From the NCBI RefSeq assembly GCF_000359745.1, contig NZ_AQHN01000062.1, forward strand, positions 1-64,000: 64,000 nucleotides of DNA, in the 5' to 3' direction. This document shows, one piece after another, positions 46,708 to 55,448 of this stretch (the stretch's first letter is position 1; every line of letters starts with the position of its first letter). The position numbers were made by a program, and so were the translations under genes. Under the pieces are notes generated by a model that worked only from the letters and a program-made list of their open reading frames with translations, had not been told where the DNA came from and did no database searches. Source of the DNA: Rhizobium freirei PRF 81. Its GTDB lineage: Bacteria; Pseudomonadota; Alphaproteobacteria; Rhizobiales; Rhizobiaceae.

Positions 46708-47943
46708 ATGATGAAGCGATTTCTGGCCGCAACCGGCCTCATATCTCTATGCCTTGCATCCGTCGCATCCGCCGAAAACATCTCCATGTGGGTTCGAAGC
46801 GGCATCGGCGATTCCTTCAAGAAGGTCGTCGAGGCCTATAATACCGGGCATGACGACAAGGTCACCCTGACGGAAGTGCCTTTCTCGGAGCTCGTGCAGA
46901 AGTATGCAACCTCCATCGCCGGCGGACAGGCGCCCGACGCCCTGTCGATGGACCTTATCTATACGCCAGCTTTTGCCGCCGCGGGCCAGCTCGAAGACCT
47001 GACGGACTGGGCAAAGAGCCTCCCGTACTTCAATTCTCTATCGCCCTCGCATGTGAAGCTCGGCACCTATGACGGACATATCTACGGCTTGCCCTTGTCT
47101 GTGGAAACCTCGGTCTTCGCCTGGAACAAGGACCTGTACAAGAAGGCCGGGCTCGATCCCGAGAAGGCGCCGGCGACCTGGGAGGAAATCGAACGGAATG
47201 CCGAGAAGATCCGTGCTCTTGGCGGCGACACTTATGGCTTCTATTTCTCGGGCGGCGGCTGTGGCGGCTGCATGATCTTCACCTTCACGCCGCTCGTCTG
47301 GGGTGCCGGTGCGGATATTCTTTCGGCAGACGGAAAGAAGGCCACACTCGATACGCCGCAGATGCGCAAGGCGGTCGATATCTATCGCGGCATGGTGAAA
47401 AAAGATCTGGTGCCGGCTGGCGCAGCCAGCGACACCGGCGCCAATTTCCTCAGCATCAGCAACGGCAAGATCGGCCAGCAGAGCATCGGCGCATTCTCGA
47501 TCGGCACGCTCGTCACGCAATATCCCGATATTCATTTCGGCGTGACGCTGATCCCAGGCGTCGACAACAAGCCATCCTCCTTTGCAGGTGGCGACAACTT
47601 CGTTATTTCCAAAGGTACGAAGAAGCTCGATGCCGTGAAGAAATTCCTCGAATACACCTATTCGCTCGAGGGACAGAAGATCATGGCGAAGTACGGCAGC
47701 CTGCCGACGCGCGGCGATATTGCCGATCAGGTACTGCAGGGCCTCGATCCGCGCATGCAGGTTGGACTAAAGGCGATCTCCGTCGCCAAGACCCCTTACA
47801 CGCTGCAATTCAACGACCTGATCAACAGCGCCAACGGCCCTTGGGCAGGCTTTACCAATGCCGCGATCTTCGGAAGCGATGTCGACGGCGCTTTCTCGAA
47901 TGCCCAGTCGGAAATGCAGTCGATCATCGACAACGCGCAATAG
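46708..47943 (+). CDS. Sugar ABC substrate-binding protein (GH127-linked locus)
   Basis: A 411-residue family-1 binding protein from the ATG at 46708 (AAGGGAGGAGAAAC upstream). Its signal peptide is FLAATGLISLCLASVASA. Family words include VPFSELVQKYATSIAGGQAP, ETSVFAWNKDLYKKAGL and FAGGDNFVISKGTKK. A Cys-containing loop GGGCGGCMIF at about residues 186-195 is unusual. The ligand is probably a beta-L-arabinofuranose oligosaccharide, inferred from GH127. Confidence 0.93.
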   Translation: MMKRFLAATGLISLCLASVASAENISMWVRSGIGDSFKKVVEAYNTGHDDKVTLTEVPFSELVQKYATSIAGGQAPDALSMDLIYTPAFAAAGQLEDLTDWAKSLPYFNSLSPSHVKLGTYDGHIYGLPLSVETSVFAWNKDLYKKAGLDPEKAPATWEEIERNAEKIRALGGDTYGFYFSGGGCGGCMIFTFTPLVWGAGADILSADGKKATLDTPQMRKAVDIYRGMVKKDLVPAGAASDTGANFLSISNGKIGQQSIGAFSIGTLVTQYPDIHFGVTLIPGVDNKPSSFAGGDNFVISKGTKKLDAVKKFLEYTYSLEGQKIMAKYGSLPTRGDIADQVLQGLDPRMQVGLKAISVAKTPYTLQFNDLINSANGPWAGFTNAAIFGSDVDGAFSNAQSEMQSIIDNAQ

Positions 47944-47959
47944 CAATCAATCCATCACC

Positions 47960-47983
47960 CCGGGGAGCTTCAGGGCTCTCCGG
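47960..47983 (+). promoter_or_regulatory. Intercistronic stem-loop after the binding-protein gene
   Basis: CCGGGGAGC and GCTCTCCGG pair over nine bases with one G-U, six-base loop, 16 bp after the binding-protein stop. No U-tract, so it more likely stabilises the upstream mRNA than terminates it. Confidence 0.6.
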
Positions 47984-48012
47984 TTCCTCCATCGCAATAT
48001 CGGGAGCATTCC

Positions 48013-48930
48013 ATGGCTGGTCCTGGAGCCATCGCAACCGCGCGCCCTAGAAAGCGGCGAAGACATGCAGGCTGGCACGGGTTTCTTTATATCGCGCCCG
48101 CCATGGCGCTCGTCATCGTCTTCTTCGTTTTGCCCGTCGTCTTTACTGTCTGGATGAGCTTTCACAATTGGCCGCTGCTCGGCAATCCCCGCTGGATCGG
48201 CTTCGGCAACTATATCCGCATGTTTTCCGACATGCGCTTCATGGCGGCATTGCGCTTCACCGCCTATTATACGGTCGTCGTGACCATTGCGATCTTCGCC
48301 GTCGCCTTCCCGCTCGCCTTCTTCGTCGAAAAACACAAGCCGTTCGTCGGCCTCTATCGAACGGTCATCTTTCTTCCCGTCGTCATCGGGCTTGCAACCG
48401 CCTCGCTGCTCTGGGTCTGGCTTGCCAATGTCGACAGCGGCTTCTTCGCGCCGATTGCGCTGGCGCTCGGTCTCGTCGACAAGAGGCCAAACCTCCTTGC
48501 AGATTTCGACATGGCCTTCGCAACGATCATCGTCATGGTGGTTTGGAAGATTGCCGGTTTCACCATGATCATTCTGTTGACCGGCCTACAGGCGATCCCC
48601 TCCGAACTGACCGAGGCGGCCCGGATCGATGGCGCAAGGCGCTGGCAGCGCTTCCGGCACCTCACTCTGCCGCTGATGCGCCGCACGATCGCGCTCGCGC
48701 TGATCATTTCCATCACCGGCTCGGTGCTCGCCTTCGACCAGTTCTATATCATGACCAGCGGTGGCCCGCAGAACCGCATGATCTCGGTGGTCTACTATAT
48801 CTTCAACCAGTCCTTCGTGTCCTTCAATCTCGGCTATGGTGCCGCGCTCTCGATCGCGCTCCTGGTCATTCTGGTGCTGATCAGCGTCGTCCAGCTACGG
48901 CTGCTGCGCGTCGGGGAGGAGCGGCCATGA
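48013..48930 (+). CDS. Sugar ABC permease (MalF type, GH127-linked locus)
   Basis: A 305-residue six-helix permease. The EAA motif LTEAARIDGARRWQRFRHL and the helix-rich N-terminal IAPAMALVIVFFVLPVVF are typical. The stop overlaps the start of the next permease (ATGA). Confidence 0.93.
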   Translation: MAGPGAIATARPRKRRRHAGWHGFLYIAPAMALVIVFFVLPVVFTVWMSFHNWPLLGNPRWIGFGNYIRMFSDMRFMAALRFTAYYTVVVTIAIFAVAFPLAFFVEKHKPFVGLYRTVIFLPVVIGLATASLLWVWLANVDSGFFAPIALALGLVDKRPNLLADFDMAFATIIVMVVWKIAGFTMIILLTGLQAIPSELTEAARIDGARRWQRFRHLTLPLMRRTIALALIISITGSVLAFDQFYIMTSGGPQNRMISVVYYIFNQSFVSFNLGYGAALSIALLVILVLISVVQLRLLRVGEERP

Positions 48931-49790
48931 CCACAGCAAAAGAGCGCCGCGCAAGGCGCAAACTCTGGGGTGGCATCGGCTATCACGGCATCGGCGTCGT
49001 CATCGTCATCTTCTTTTTCGCGCCTTTCGCGATCGCATTGCTGTCGTCGTTCCGGCATGGAACCGAGGCGAGCCTTCCGCCGCTGCCACCATGGCCGACG
49101 ACCGGCTTCAGCTTCGACGCTTACCGCTCGCTCAATGGCTTCGGCGCCGGCGTCTTGCAACATACGCTGAATTCGCTCTTCGTTTCGGTCGCGACGGTGC
49201 TTTTGACCGTCATCGTCAGCCTGCTTGCCGGATACGGCTTCTCGCGCTATCGCTTCCCCTTCAAGGGCGCGCTCTTCATCCTGATCATCGCGACGCTGAT
49301 GATCCCCTTCCAGTCGATCCTGACGCCGCTGTTCATCATCCTGGCAAGGCTCGGCCTCAACAACTCACTGATCGGGCTAACGCTCGTCTACGTGACGCTG
49401 CAGCTTCCCTTTTCGGTCTTCATGATGCGCAACGCCTTCGATGCCGTGCCGAAGGAAATCGAGGAGGCCGCACGCATCGACGGTGCCCGCGACCTGAAAC
49501 TTCTTTTCCGCGTTCTCTTCCCCTTGGTGCTGCCGGGTGTCGCGACCGTTGCGATCTTCGCCTTCCTCAATGCCTGGAACGAGTTCCTGGCGGCCCTGGT
49601 GCTTTTATCTAGCAACGAGAAATTCACCCTGCCGGTGCTGATGATCGCCGTCAGGACCGGCCGCCTCGGCGCCGTCAATTGGGGTGCGGTCCAGGCCGGC
49701 ATCGCCGTCATGACCATCCCCTGCGTCATCGTCTTTCTGCTTCTGCAACGCTACTACATGCGCGGGCTGATGGCCGGCGCGGTGAAATAA
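48927..49790 (+). CDS. Carbohydrate ABC permease (MalG type, GH127-linked locus)
   Basis: A 287-residue permease from the ATG at 48927, decided by the 4-bp overlap and by GGGGAGGAG upstream. The EAA motif IEEAARIDGARDLKLLFRV and the C-terminal YYMRGLMAGAVK are typical MalG features. It pairs with the preceding permease. Confidence 0.93.
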   Translation: MTTAKERRARRKLWGGIGYHGIGVVIVIFFFAPFAIALLSSFRHGTEASLPPLPPWPTTGFSFDAYRSLNGFGAGVLQHTLNSLFVSVATVLLTVIVSLLAGYGFSRYRFPFKGALFILIIATLMIPFQSILTPLFIILARLGLNNSLIGLTLVYVTLQLPFSVFMMRNAFDAVPKEIEEAARIDGARDLKLLFRVLFPLVLPGVATVAIFAFLNAWNEFLAALVLLSSNEKFTLPVLMIAVRTGRLGAVNWGAVQAGIAVMTIPCVIVFLLLQRYYMRGLMAGAVK

Positions 49791-49813
49791 CCCTTTAAAC
49801 AACGGATCAAACC

Positions 49814-51745
49814 ATGTCTGACAGAGAAAACCGCCAGTTTCGCCCCGTGCCCGTTCCGAATGTCGAGCTCGCTGGCCTGTTCGGCGCCCGCCAGGATGCA
49901 ATCTGCAATTCTACCGCTGCGACGCTGCTCGATCGCTGCGTCGAGGCCGGCATGATCCGGGCCATCGATGTCGGCCAGCCGAGCCCAGGCATCATCATTC
50001 CCTTGCAGGCCTGGTCGGGCTCCACGCAGATGTTCTGGGACAGCGATCTCGGTAAGTCGATCGAGACCATCGCCTATTCGCTCTATCGACGTCCCAATCG
50101 AGAGCTGGAAGCACGCGCCGACGCCATCATCGACATGTACGAAAAGCTGCAGCAGGAGGATGGCTATCTGAATGCCTGGTTCCAACGCGTCCAGCCCGGC
50201 CGCAGATGGACGAATCTCCGCGATCATCACGAACTTTATTGCGCCGGCCATCTGATCGAGGCGGCGGTCGCCTATTATCAGGCGACCGGCAAGCGCAAGC
50301 TGCTCGACATCATGAGCCGCTTTGCCGATTACATGATCACCGTCTTCGGGCATGGCGAAGGCCAGCTTCGCGGCTATTGCGGCCACGAAGAGGTGGAGCT
50401 TGCACTCGTCAAGCTCGGCCGCGTCACCGGAGAGAAGAAGTATCTCGATCTTGCGAAATACTTCATCGACGAGCGCGGCCAGCAACCGCATTTCTTCACC
50501 GATGAAGCGCTTCGCGACGGCCGCGATCCCAAGAATTTCGTGCAGAAGACCTATGAATACAGCCAGTCGCATCTGCCGGTGCGCGATCAGACGAAGGTCG
50601 TGGGCCATGCGGTGCGTGCCATGTATCTCTATTCGGGCATGGCCGATATCGCCACGGAATATAACGACGATACGCTGACCGCGGCACTCGAAACGCTCTG
50701 GGACGATCTGACGACCAAGCAGATGTATGTGACCGGCGGCATCGGGCCGGCCGCCTCCAACGAGGGCTTTACCGACTACTACGACCTGCCGAACGAAAGC
50801 GCCTATGCCGAGACCTGCGCCTCCGTCGGCCTCGTGTTCTGGGCCAATCGCATGCTCGGCCGCGGGCCGAACCGCCGCTATGCCGACATCATGGAAGTGG
50901 CGCTCTATAACGGCGCAATGGCGGGACTGTCGCAGGACGGCAAGACCTTCTTCTATGAAAATCCGCTGGAGAGCGCCGGCAAGCATCACCGCTGGACCTG
51001 GCATCATTGCCCCTGCTGCCCGCCGAATATCGCGCGCCTGCTCGCCTCCGTCGGCTCCTATATGTATGCCGCCGCCGACAACGAGATCGCCGTCCATCTC
51101 TACGGCGAGAGCAAAGCGCGTATTCCGTTGGCCGGCGGCGTGGCGGTGCAGCTTTCGCAGGCAACGCGCTACCCCTGGGACGGCGCAATCCGCTTCGAGG
51201 TCAATCCCGATCGCAGCGCGACATTTGCGCTATCGCTGCGCATTCCCGAATGGGCCGATGGCGCGACGCTTGCAGTCAACGGCGCACCGGTCGATCTGGC
51301 GACAATCACGGTCGATGGCTATGCCCGCATTGAAAGGGAATGGAAAGCAGGCGACAGCGTCGATCTTATCCTCCCGCTCATCCCGCGCGCGCTGTTTGCA
51401 AATCCCAAAGTCCGCCAGGATGCTGGACGTGCTGCCCTGATGCGCGGCCCGCTCGTCTATTGCGTCGAGACGACCGACAATGGCCACGATCTCAACGGCA
51501 TTTCGCTTGCGAGCGATCCGGCATCCGCCAAGACGACGGAAATTGCCGCGCTGGAAGGGGCCGTCGCGCTCGATGTTTTAGTGACGCGCGAGACGGCTGA
51601 CTGGGGCTCCGACCTCTACCGGACGGCGCCACCAAAAGGCGTTCGCTCCACGGCACGTTTCGTCCCCTATCACCTCTGGGACAATCGCGAGCCCGGCGAA
51701 ATGCTGGTCTGGATCCGCGCCGATCAGATGCGTCACGGAGCCTGA
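49814..51745 (+). CDS. Beta-L-arabinofuranosidase, family GH127
   Basis: A 643-residue protein of the former DUF1680 family, an (alpha/alpha)6 barrel plus beta domains. The zinc/thiol site of the HypBA1 type is conserved: Glu and Cys in YAETCASVG and the Cys cluster in HHCPCCPPNIARL. No signal peptide, so it is cytoplasmic. The characterised bifidobacterial homologue HypBA1 removes beta-1,2-linked L-arabinofuranose from hydroxyproline-linked arabino-oligosaccharides of extensins. The gene lies inside a LacI-regulated ABC uptake operon, 10 kb from a hydroxyproline catabolic operon. Confidence 0.93.
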   Translation: MSDRENRQFRPVPVPNVELAGLFGARQDAICNSTAATLLDRCVEAGMIRAIDVGQPSPGIIIPLQAWSGSTQMFWDSDLGKSIETIAYSLYRRPNRELEARADAIIDMYEKLQQEDGYLNAWFQRVQPGRRWTNLRDHHELYCAGHLIEAAVAYYQATGKRKLLDIMSRFADYMITVFGHGEGQLRGYCGHEEVELALVKLGRVTGEKKYLDLAKYFIDERGQQPHFFTDEALRDGRDPKNFVQKTYEYSQSHLPVRDQTKVVGHAVRAMYLYSGMADIATEYNDDTLTAALETLWDDLTTKQMYVTGGIGPAASNEGFTDYYDLPNESAYAETCASVGLVFWANRMLGRGPNRRYADIMEVALYNGAMAGLSQDGKTFFYENPLESAGKHHRWTWHHCPCCPPNIARLLASVGSYMYAAADNEIAVHLYGESKARIPLAGGVAVQLSQATRYPWDGAIRFEVNPDRSATFALSLRIPEWADGATLAVNGAPVDLATITVDGYARIEREWKAGDSVDLILPLIPRALFANPKVRQDAGRAALMRGPLVYCVETTDNGHDLNGISLASDPASAKTTEIAALEGAVALDVLVTRETADWGSDLYRTAPPKGVRSTARFVPYHLWDNREPGEMLVWIRADQMRHGA

Positions 51746-51746
51746 T

Positions 51747-52820
51747 ATGACGAAGAACGGCATGCGCCTGACCGGCGTCCGCAAGAGTTTTGGCGGGCTC
51801 GAAGTCATCCATGGCATCGACCTCGACATACCAGAGGGCGCTTTCGTCGTCTTCGTCGGGCCGTCCGGCTGCGGCAAGTCCACGCTGCTGCGCATGATCG
51901 CCGGGCTGGAGGAAGTCACCGACGGCGAGATCGCCATCAAGGGCCGCGACGTCACCGATCTCGACCCATCCGAACGCGGCATCGCCATGGTTTTCCAGTC
52001 CTATGCGCTCTATCCCCATATGAGCGTGCGCGACAATCTCGGCTTTGGTCTGAAGATGGCGCGCACCGGAGCGGCCGAAATCGAGGCGCGGGTCAGAGCC
52101 GCTTCGGCGATCCTCAAGATCGACCACCTGTTGGATCGCCGCCCGGGCCAGCTTTCCGGCGGCCAGCGGCAGCGCGTTGCAATCGGCAGGGCGATCGTGC
52201 GCGAGCCGGACGTCTTCCTGTTCGACGAGCCGCTCTCCAATCTCGATGCGGAACTTCGGGTCTCCATGCGCATCGAAATCGCCCGGCTGCATCGCGAGCT
52301 CGGCAACACGATGATCTATGTCACGCACGACCAGACGGAGGCGATGACGCTTGCCGACAAGATCGTCGTGCTCAAGGACGGCAGGATAGAACAGGCGGGC
52401 AGCCCCCGCGAAGTCTATGAAGATCCCGCCAACAGCTTTGTCGCAGGCTTCATCGGTTCGCCGCGCATGAACATGATCGAGGCGCAGTGGGCCGGCAGTG
52501 GCCTTGCAAAAACCGCCGGCGGCTCCATCAAGGCCGACATTCGGCATGCAAGCCCGCCACTTGGCGAAACGCTGATGGTCGGCATGCGTCCGGAACATCT
52601 GACCGTCGTCTCCGTCAGCGACGACGCCATTCGGGTCAAGGTCGATTTCGACGAATATCTCGGCGGGACACGCTACCTCTATTGCCAGACGGAAGACGGC
52701 CAAAGCTTGATCACCGAGTACCGAGAAGGACCGGATATCCAGCGCGGCGACACGATCTATCTTCATTGCCCTCCCTTGCGTCGGCGCTATTTCGACGCGA
52801 AGGGAAACCGATTGCGCTGA
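51747..52820 (+). CDS. Sugar ABC transporter ATPase (UgpC type, GH127-linked locus)
   Basis: A 357-residue ATPase starting one base after the GH127 stop. Walker A GPSGCGKST, signature LSGGQRQR, Walker [13 protein letters not shown] and switch YVTHDQTEAMTLADK are intact. The OB-fold domain has VGMRPEHLTVVSV. Last gene of the LacI-led operon. Confidence 0.95.
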   Translation: MTKNGMRLTGVRKSFGGLEVIHGIDLDIPEGAFVVFVGPSGCGKSTLLRMIAGLEEVTDGEIAIKGRDVTDLDPSERGIAMVFQSYALYPHMSVRDNLGFGLKMARTGAAEIEARVRAASAILKIDHLLDRRPGQLSGGQRQRVAIGRAIVREPDVFLFDEPLSNLDAELRVSMRIEIARLHRELGNTMIYVTHDQTEAMTLADKIVVLKDGRIEQAGSPREVYEDPANSFVAGFIGSPRMNMIEAQWAGSGLAKTAGGSIKADIRHASPPLGETLMVGMRPEHLTVVSVSDDAIRVKVDFDEYLGGTRYLYCQTEDGQSLITEYREGPDIQRGDTIYLHCPPLRRRYFDAKGNRLR

Positions 52821-52860
52821 CATTTCTTCGGTCAAAGTGACGCTGGTCAGTCAATATGGA

Positions 52861-53616
52861 TCAGGCGACCGCCTGGGCTCCGGTAATCTCGACCAGCGAT
52901 CCACACATGAACGCGGCTTCGTCTGACGCCAGAAATGCGACCAGCGCGGCAACCTCGTCCGGCTTGCCGATACGGCCATAGGGCACCAACCTATCGAGAT
53001 CGGCGATGGTGCGGCCCGATCGCCTGACGCCCGCCTCCAGCATCGGCGTATGAATTTCCCCTGGGCAGACGGCATTTACCCTTACCTTGTCTGGCGCGTA
53101 GTCTCGAGCCAGGTTTTGCGTGAAAGCCGCAACCGCCGCCTTCGTGGTGTTATAGGCGATGTGGTTGGGAGCCGGATAAAGTCCCCATTGGGACGCCGTG
53201 TTGACGATCGCCCCGCCGCCGGCTGCAATCATATGCGGCAGGGCCGCGCGGCAGAGATGGAACATGGAATCGAGGTTGACGGTGAAGCTGTCTTCCCAGT
53301 CCTCGTCGGAAAGAGACAGAAGGTTTCCGCGCCGATTGATGCCGGCATTGTTGACGAGAATGTCGAGGCGGCCGCGAAGGGCGAATGCCTGCTCGATAAG
53401 CGCATAGCACGGGCCTTTCTTCGAAATGTCGGCGGCAATCATGGTTGCGGCACCGCCTTCGGCCGCGATATCCCTGACGACTTGGGCGGCAGCCTCGGCG
53501 TTCACGTCGGTGACGACGACGAGCGCTCCTTCTGCGGACAGGCGACGGGCGATTGCCGATCCGATACCGCCGCCCGCACCGGTGACGACAGCGACCTTTT
53601 CTTCAAAACGCTTCAT
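52861..53616 (-). CDS. Short-chain dehydrogenase/reductase, last gene of the hydroxyproline operon
   Basis: A 251-residue classical SDR from the ATG at 53616 (AAGGGGAGCC upstream). Cofactor motif TGAGGGIGSA is at about residues 12-21, NNAGINRRG follows, and catalytic Ser/Tyr/Lys are seen in NTASQWGLYPAPNHIAYNTTKAA. It probably oxidises a hydroxyl or reduces a keto group of an unknown substrate. It follows a second SDR by 16 bp in the same operon. Confidence 0.9.
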   Translation of the reverse strand: MKRFEEKVAVVTGAGGGIGSAIARRLSAEGALVVVTDVNAEAAAQVVRDIAAEGGAATMIAADISKKGPCYALIEQAFALRGRLDILVNNAGINRRGNLLSLSDEDWEDSFTVNLDSMFHLCRAALPHMIAAGGGAIVNTASQWGLYPAPNHIAYNTTKAAVAAFTQNLARDYAPDKVRVNAVCPGEIHTPMLEAGVRRSGRTIADLDRLVPYGRIGKPDEVAALVAFLASDEAAFMCGSLVEITGAQAVA

Positions 53617-53632
53617 GAGAGGCTCCCCTTGT

Positions 53633-54391
53633 TTACCTGATATAGCTGCCGCCGTTAACGTCGAGTGTCGTTCCGTTGAGCGAGGCCTGCGTGGGACGCA
53701 GAACGAAGGCGACAAGTTCGGCGACCTCCGACGGCTCCGCCATTTCGCCGATCGGTATGTCGCCCACCGCAGCGCTCTTCCCGTGCTTTGCGACGAAGTC
53801 TTCGGCCATGTCGGTTCTCACCCAGCCGGGCGCGATCGCCACGGCCGTCACGCCGTCGGCGCCAAAACTTCTGGCGATCGATTTCGTCAGATTGACAAGA
53901 GCGGCCTTCGTCGCGCCATAGGGCATGGCATCGGCGGCATAGCCGCGCTGCCCGGCACGGCTTGCCATGTTGACGATGCGGCCTCCGCCATTTGCCTTGA
54001 AATGCCGGATGGCCTCCTTGGAAAGATCTGCCGCCGCGAAAAAGTTGACCTGGAACTCTTTCTGCCATGCAGCCTGCCAGTCATCGGCCGTGGCGTCGAT
54101 CGATATCTCCGTGCGGATGCCGGCGTTGTTTACCAGCGCATGCACGCGCCCCGCCGCATCTATCGCCCTCGCCCACAGTTCGAACGGGCCTTCAGGCCTC
54201 GACAAATCCGCCTGGATGATCCAGCCCCGTCCACCGATGCGATCGAGAAGGTGGCGTGCCTTTTCCCTGTCCCGTCCGTAGTGAATGGCCACCCGGGCGC
54301 CTTCGGCGGCGAGGCGCTCGACAATGGCGGCGCCGATCCCACCTGATGCACCGGTGACAAGGATCGATTGACCCTCAAGCGGCTTGCTCAT
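53633..54391 (-). CDS. Short-chain dehydrogenase/reductase (FabG-like)
   Basis: A 252-residue classical SDR. It has TGASGGIGAA, NNAGIRTE, the YGATKAALVNLTKSIA active-site stretch and FAIAPGW-like WVRTDMAE near the end. It is 10 bp downstream of the proline-racemase-family gene and so belongs to the same operon. Two tandem SDRs are not part of the textbook hydroxyproline pathway. Confidence 0.9.
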   Translation of the reverse strand: MSKPLEGQSILVTGASGGIGAAIVERLAAEGARVAIHYGRDREKARHLLDRIGGRGWIIQADLSRPEGPFELWARAIDAAGRVHALVNNAGIRTEISIDATADDWQAAWQKEFQVNFFAAADLSKEAIRHFKANGGGRIVNMASRAGQRGYAADAMPYGATKAALVNLTKSIARSFGADGVTAVAIAPGWVRTDMAEDFVAKHGKSAAVGDIPIGEMAEPSEVAELVAFVLRPTQASLNGTTLDVNGGSYIR

Positions 54392-54401
54392 GTGCTCCTC
54401 C

Positions 54402-55436
54402 TCATTTCAGCAGATCGACCTGCGGTCCCCAGGTGTCGGATAGGGCGAACCCCGTGGCAAACGGCTCGTCGTCCGCGATGCGAAGTTCGGTACGGCCATA
54501 GACATACCCACGGCCGGTAATACGCGGCAGCACTGCTCGCCGCCCGCCGATTTCGGTCTCGCCGATCGCTTGCGCCTGGAACTCGCCACCGATGATGGAG
54601 CGCGACGTGCGGCTGTCGCCCACGGATACGGTCCCGCGTGCATGCAAGCTCGCCAGATTGGCGGAGCTGCCCGTTCCGCAGGGCGAGCGGTCCACCCTGC
54701 CCGGCTGCAGCGTCGTGCAAGTACGGATGGCGCCGTCCGCTTCGCTGTCGCGAAACATGACATAGGCAATTTCGTCGATCCCCGGCAGCGTCGGATGCCT
54801 GACCTCGACTTGCTCCGCAAGAAGCTGCTTGAGCTTGATACCGGCCTCGGCAAGAGCACGGGCATTGCCGGGTTCGATGGCGAGCCCGATCTGATGGACG
54901 TCAACGAGCGCATAATAGACGCCGCCGAAAGCGATATCGAGCTTGATCCGCCCCCATGCCGGCGTATCGATCTCATGATCGAGCAGTTCTGCGAAGCTTG
55001 GCACATTGTCGAGACTGACGCTCAGGCACCGGCCACCCTTACACCTCGCGTGAGCGACGACCAGCCCGGCGGGCGTGTCGAGGCGAACGGTGGTTTCCGG
55101 CTCCTGCATCTGCACCCTGCCGCTTTCAAGCAACGCCGTAACGACACAGATGCAGTTGCTCCCCGACATGGGATGTGCCCGGTCCGCCTGGAGCACGATG
55201 AAGCCAGCATCGGCGTCAGATCGGATCGGCGGCAGCAGGAGATTGACCGACATCGCGACGTTGGCACGCGGTTCGAAAGTGACGAAGCGCCGGAGGCTGT
55301 CATCGACCGTGTTGATATGGTTCATCTTGTCCAGCATGGTTGCGCCGGGGATCTCCGGCGCGCCGCCGACAAGCACATGGCCGAGTTCGCCTTGGCAATG
55401 GACGAGCAGCAGCTCGAGCGATTTCTCGAAACGCAT
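54402..55436 (-). CDS. Proline racemase-family enzyme (hydroxyproline epimerase or 3-hydroxyproline dehydratase)
   Basis: A 344-residue member of the proline racemase superfamily. The first catalytic position, usually Cys in MCGH, is Ser91 here (HPMSGSNCICV); the second is Cys253 in DRSPCGTGSSANLASL. Cys/Cys is typical of proline racemases and 4-hydroxyproline epimerases and Cys/Thr of 3-hydroxyproline dehydratases. Ser/Cys variants are reported with hydroxyproline epimerase or dehydratase activity. The operon context (deaminase, oxidase, amino-acid importer) favours 2-epimerisation of trans-4-hydroxy-L-proline, but the Ser leaves this open. Confidence 0.85.
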   Translation of the reverse strand: MRFEKSLELLLVHCQGELGHVLVGGAPEIPGATMLDKMNHINTVDDSLRRFVTFEPRANVAMSVNLLLPPIRSDADAGFIVLQADRAHPMSGSNCICVVTALLESGRVQMQEPETTVRLDTPAGLVVAHARCKGGRCLSVSLDNVPSFAELLDHEIDTPAWGRIKLDIAFGGVYYALVDVHQIGLAIEPGNARALAEAGIKLKQLLAEQVEVRHPTLPGIDEIAYVMFRDSEADGAIRTCTTLQPGRVDRSPCGTGSSANLASLHARGTVSVGDSRTSRSIIGGEFQAQAIGETEIGGRRAVLPRITGRGYVYGRTELRIADDEPFATGFALSDTWGPQVDLLK

Positions 55437-55448
55437 CGACGCAATCCC

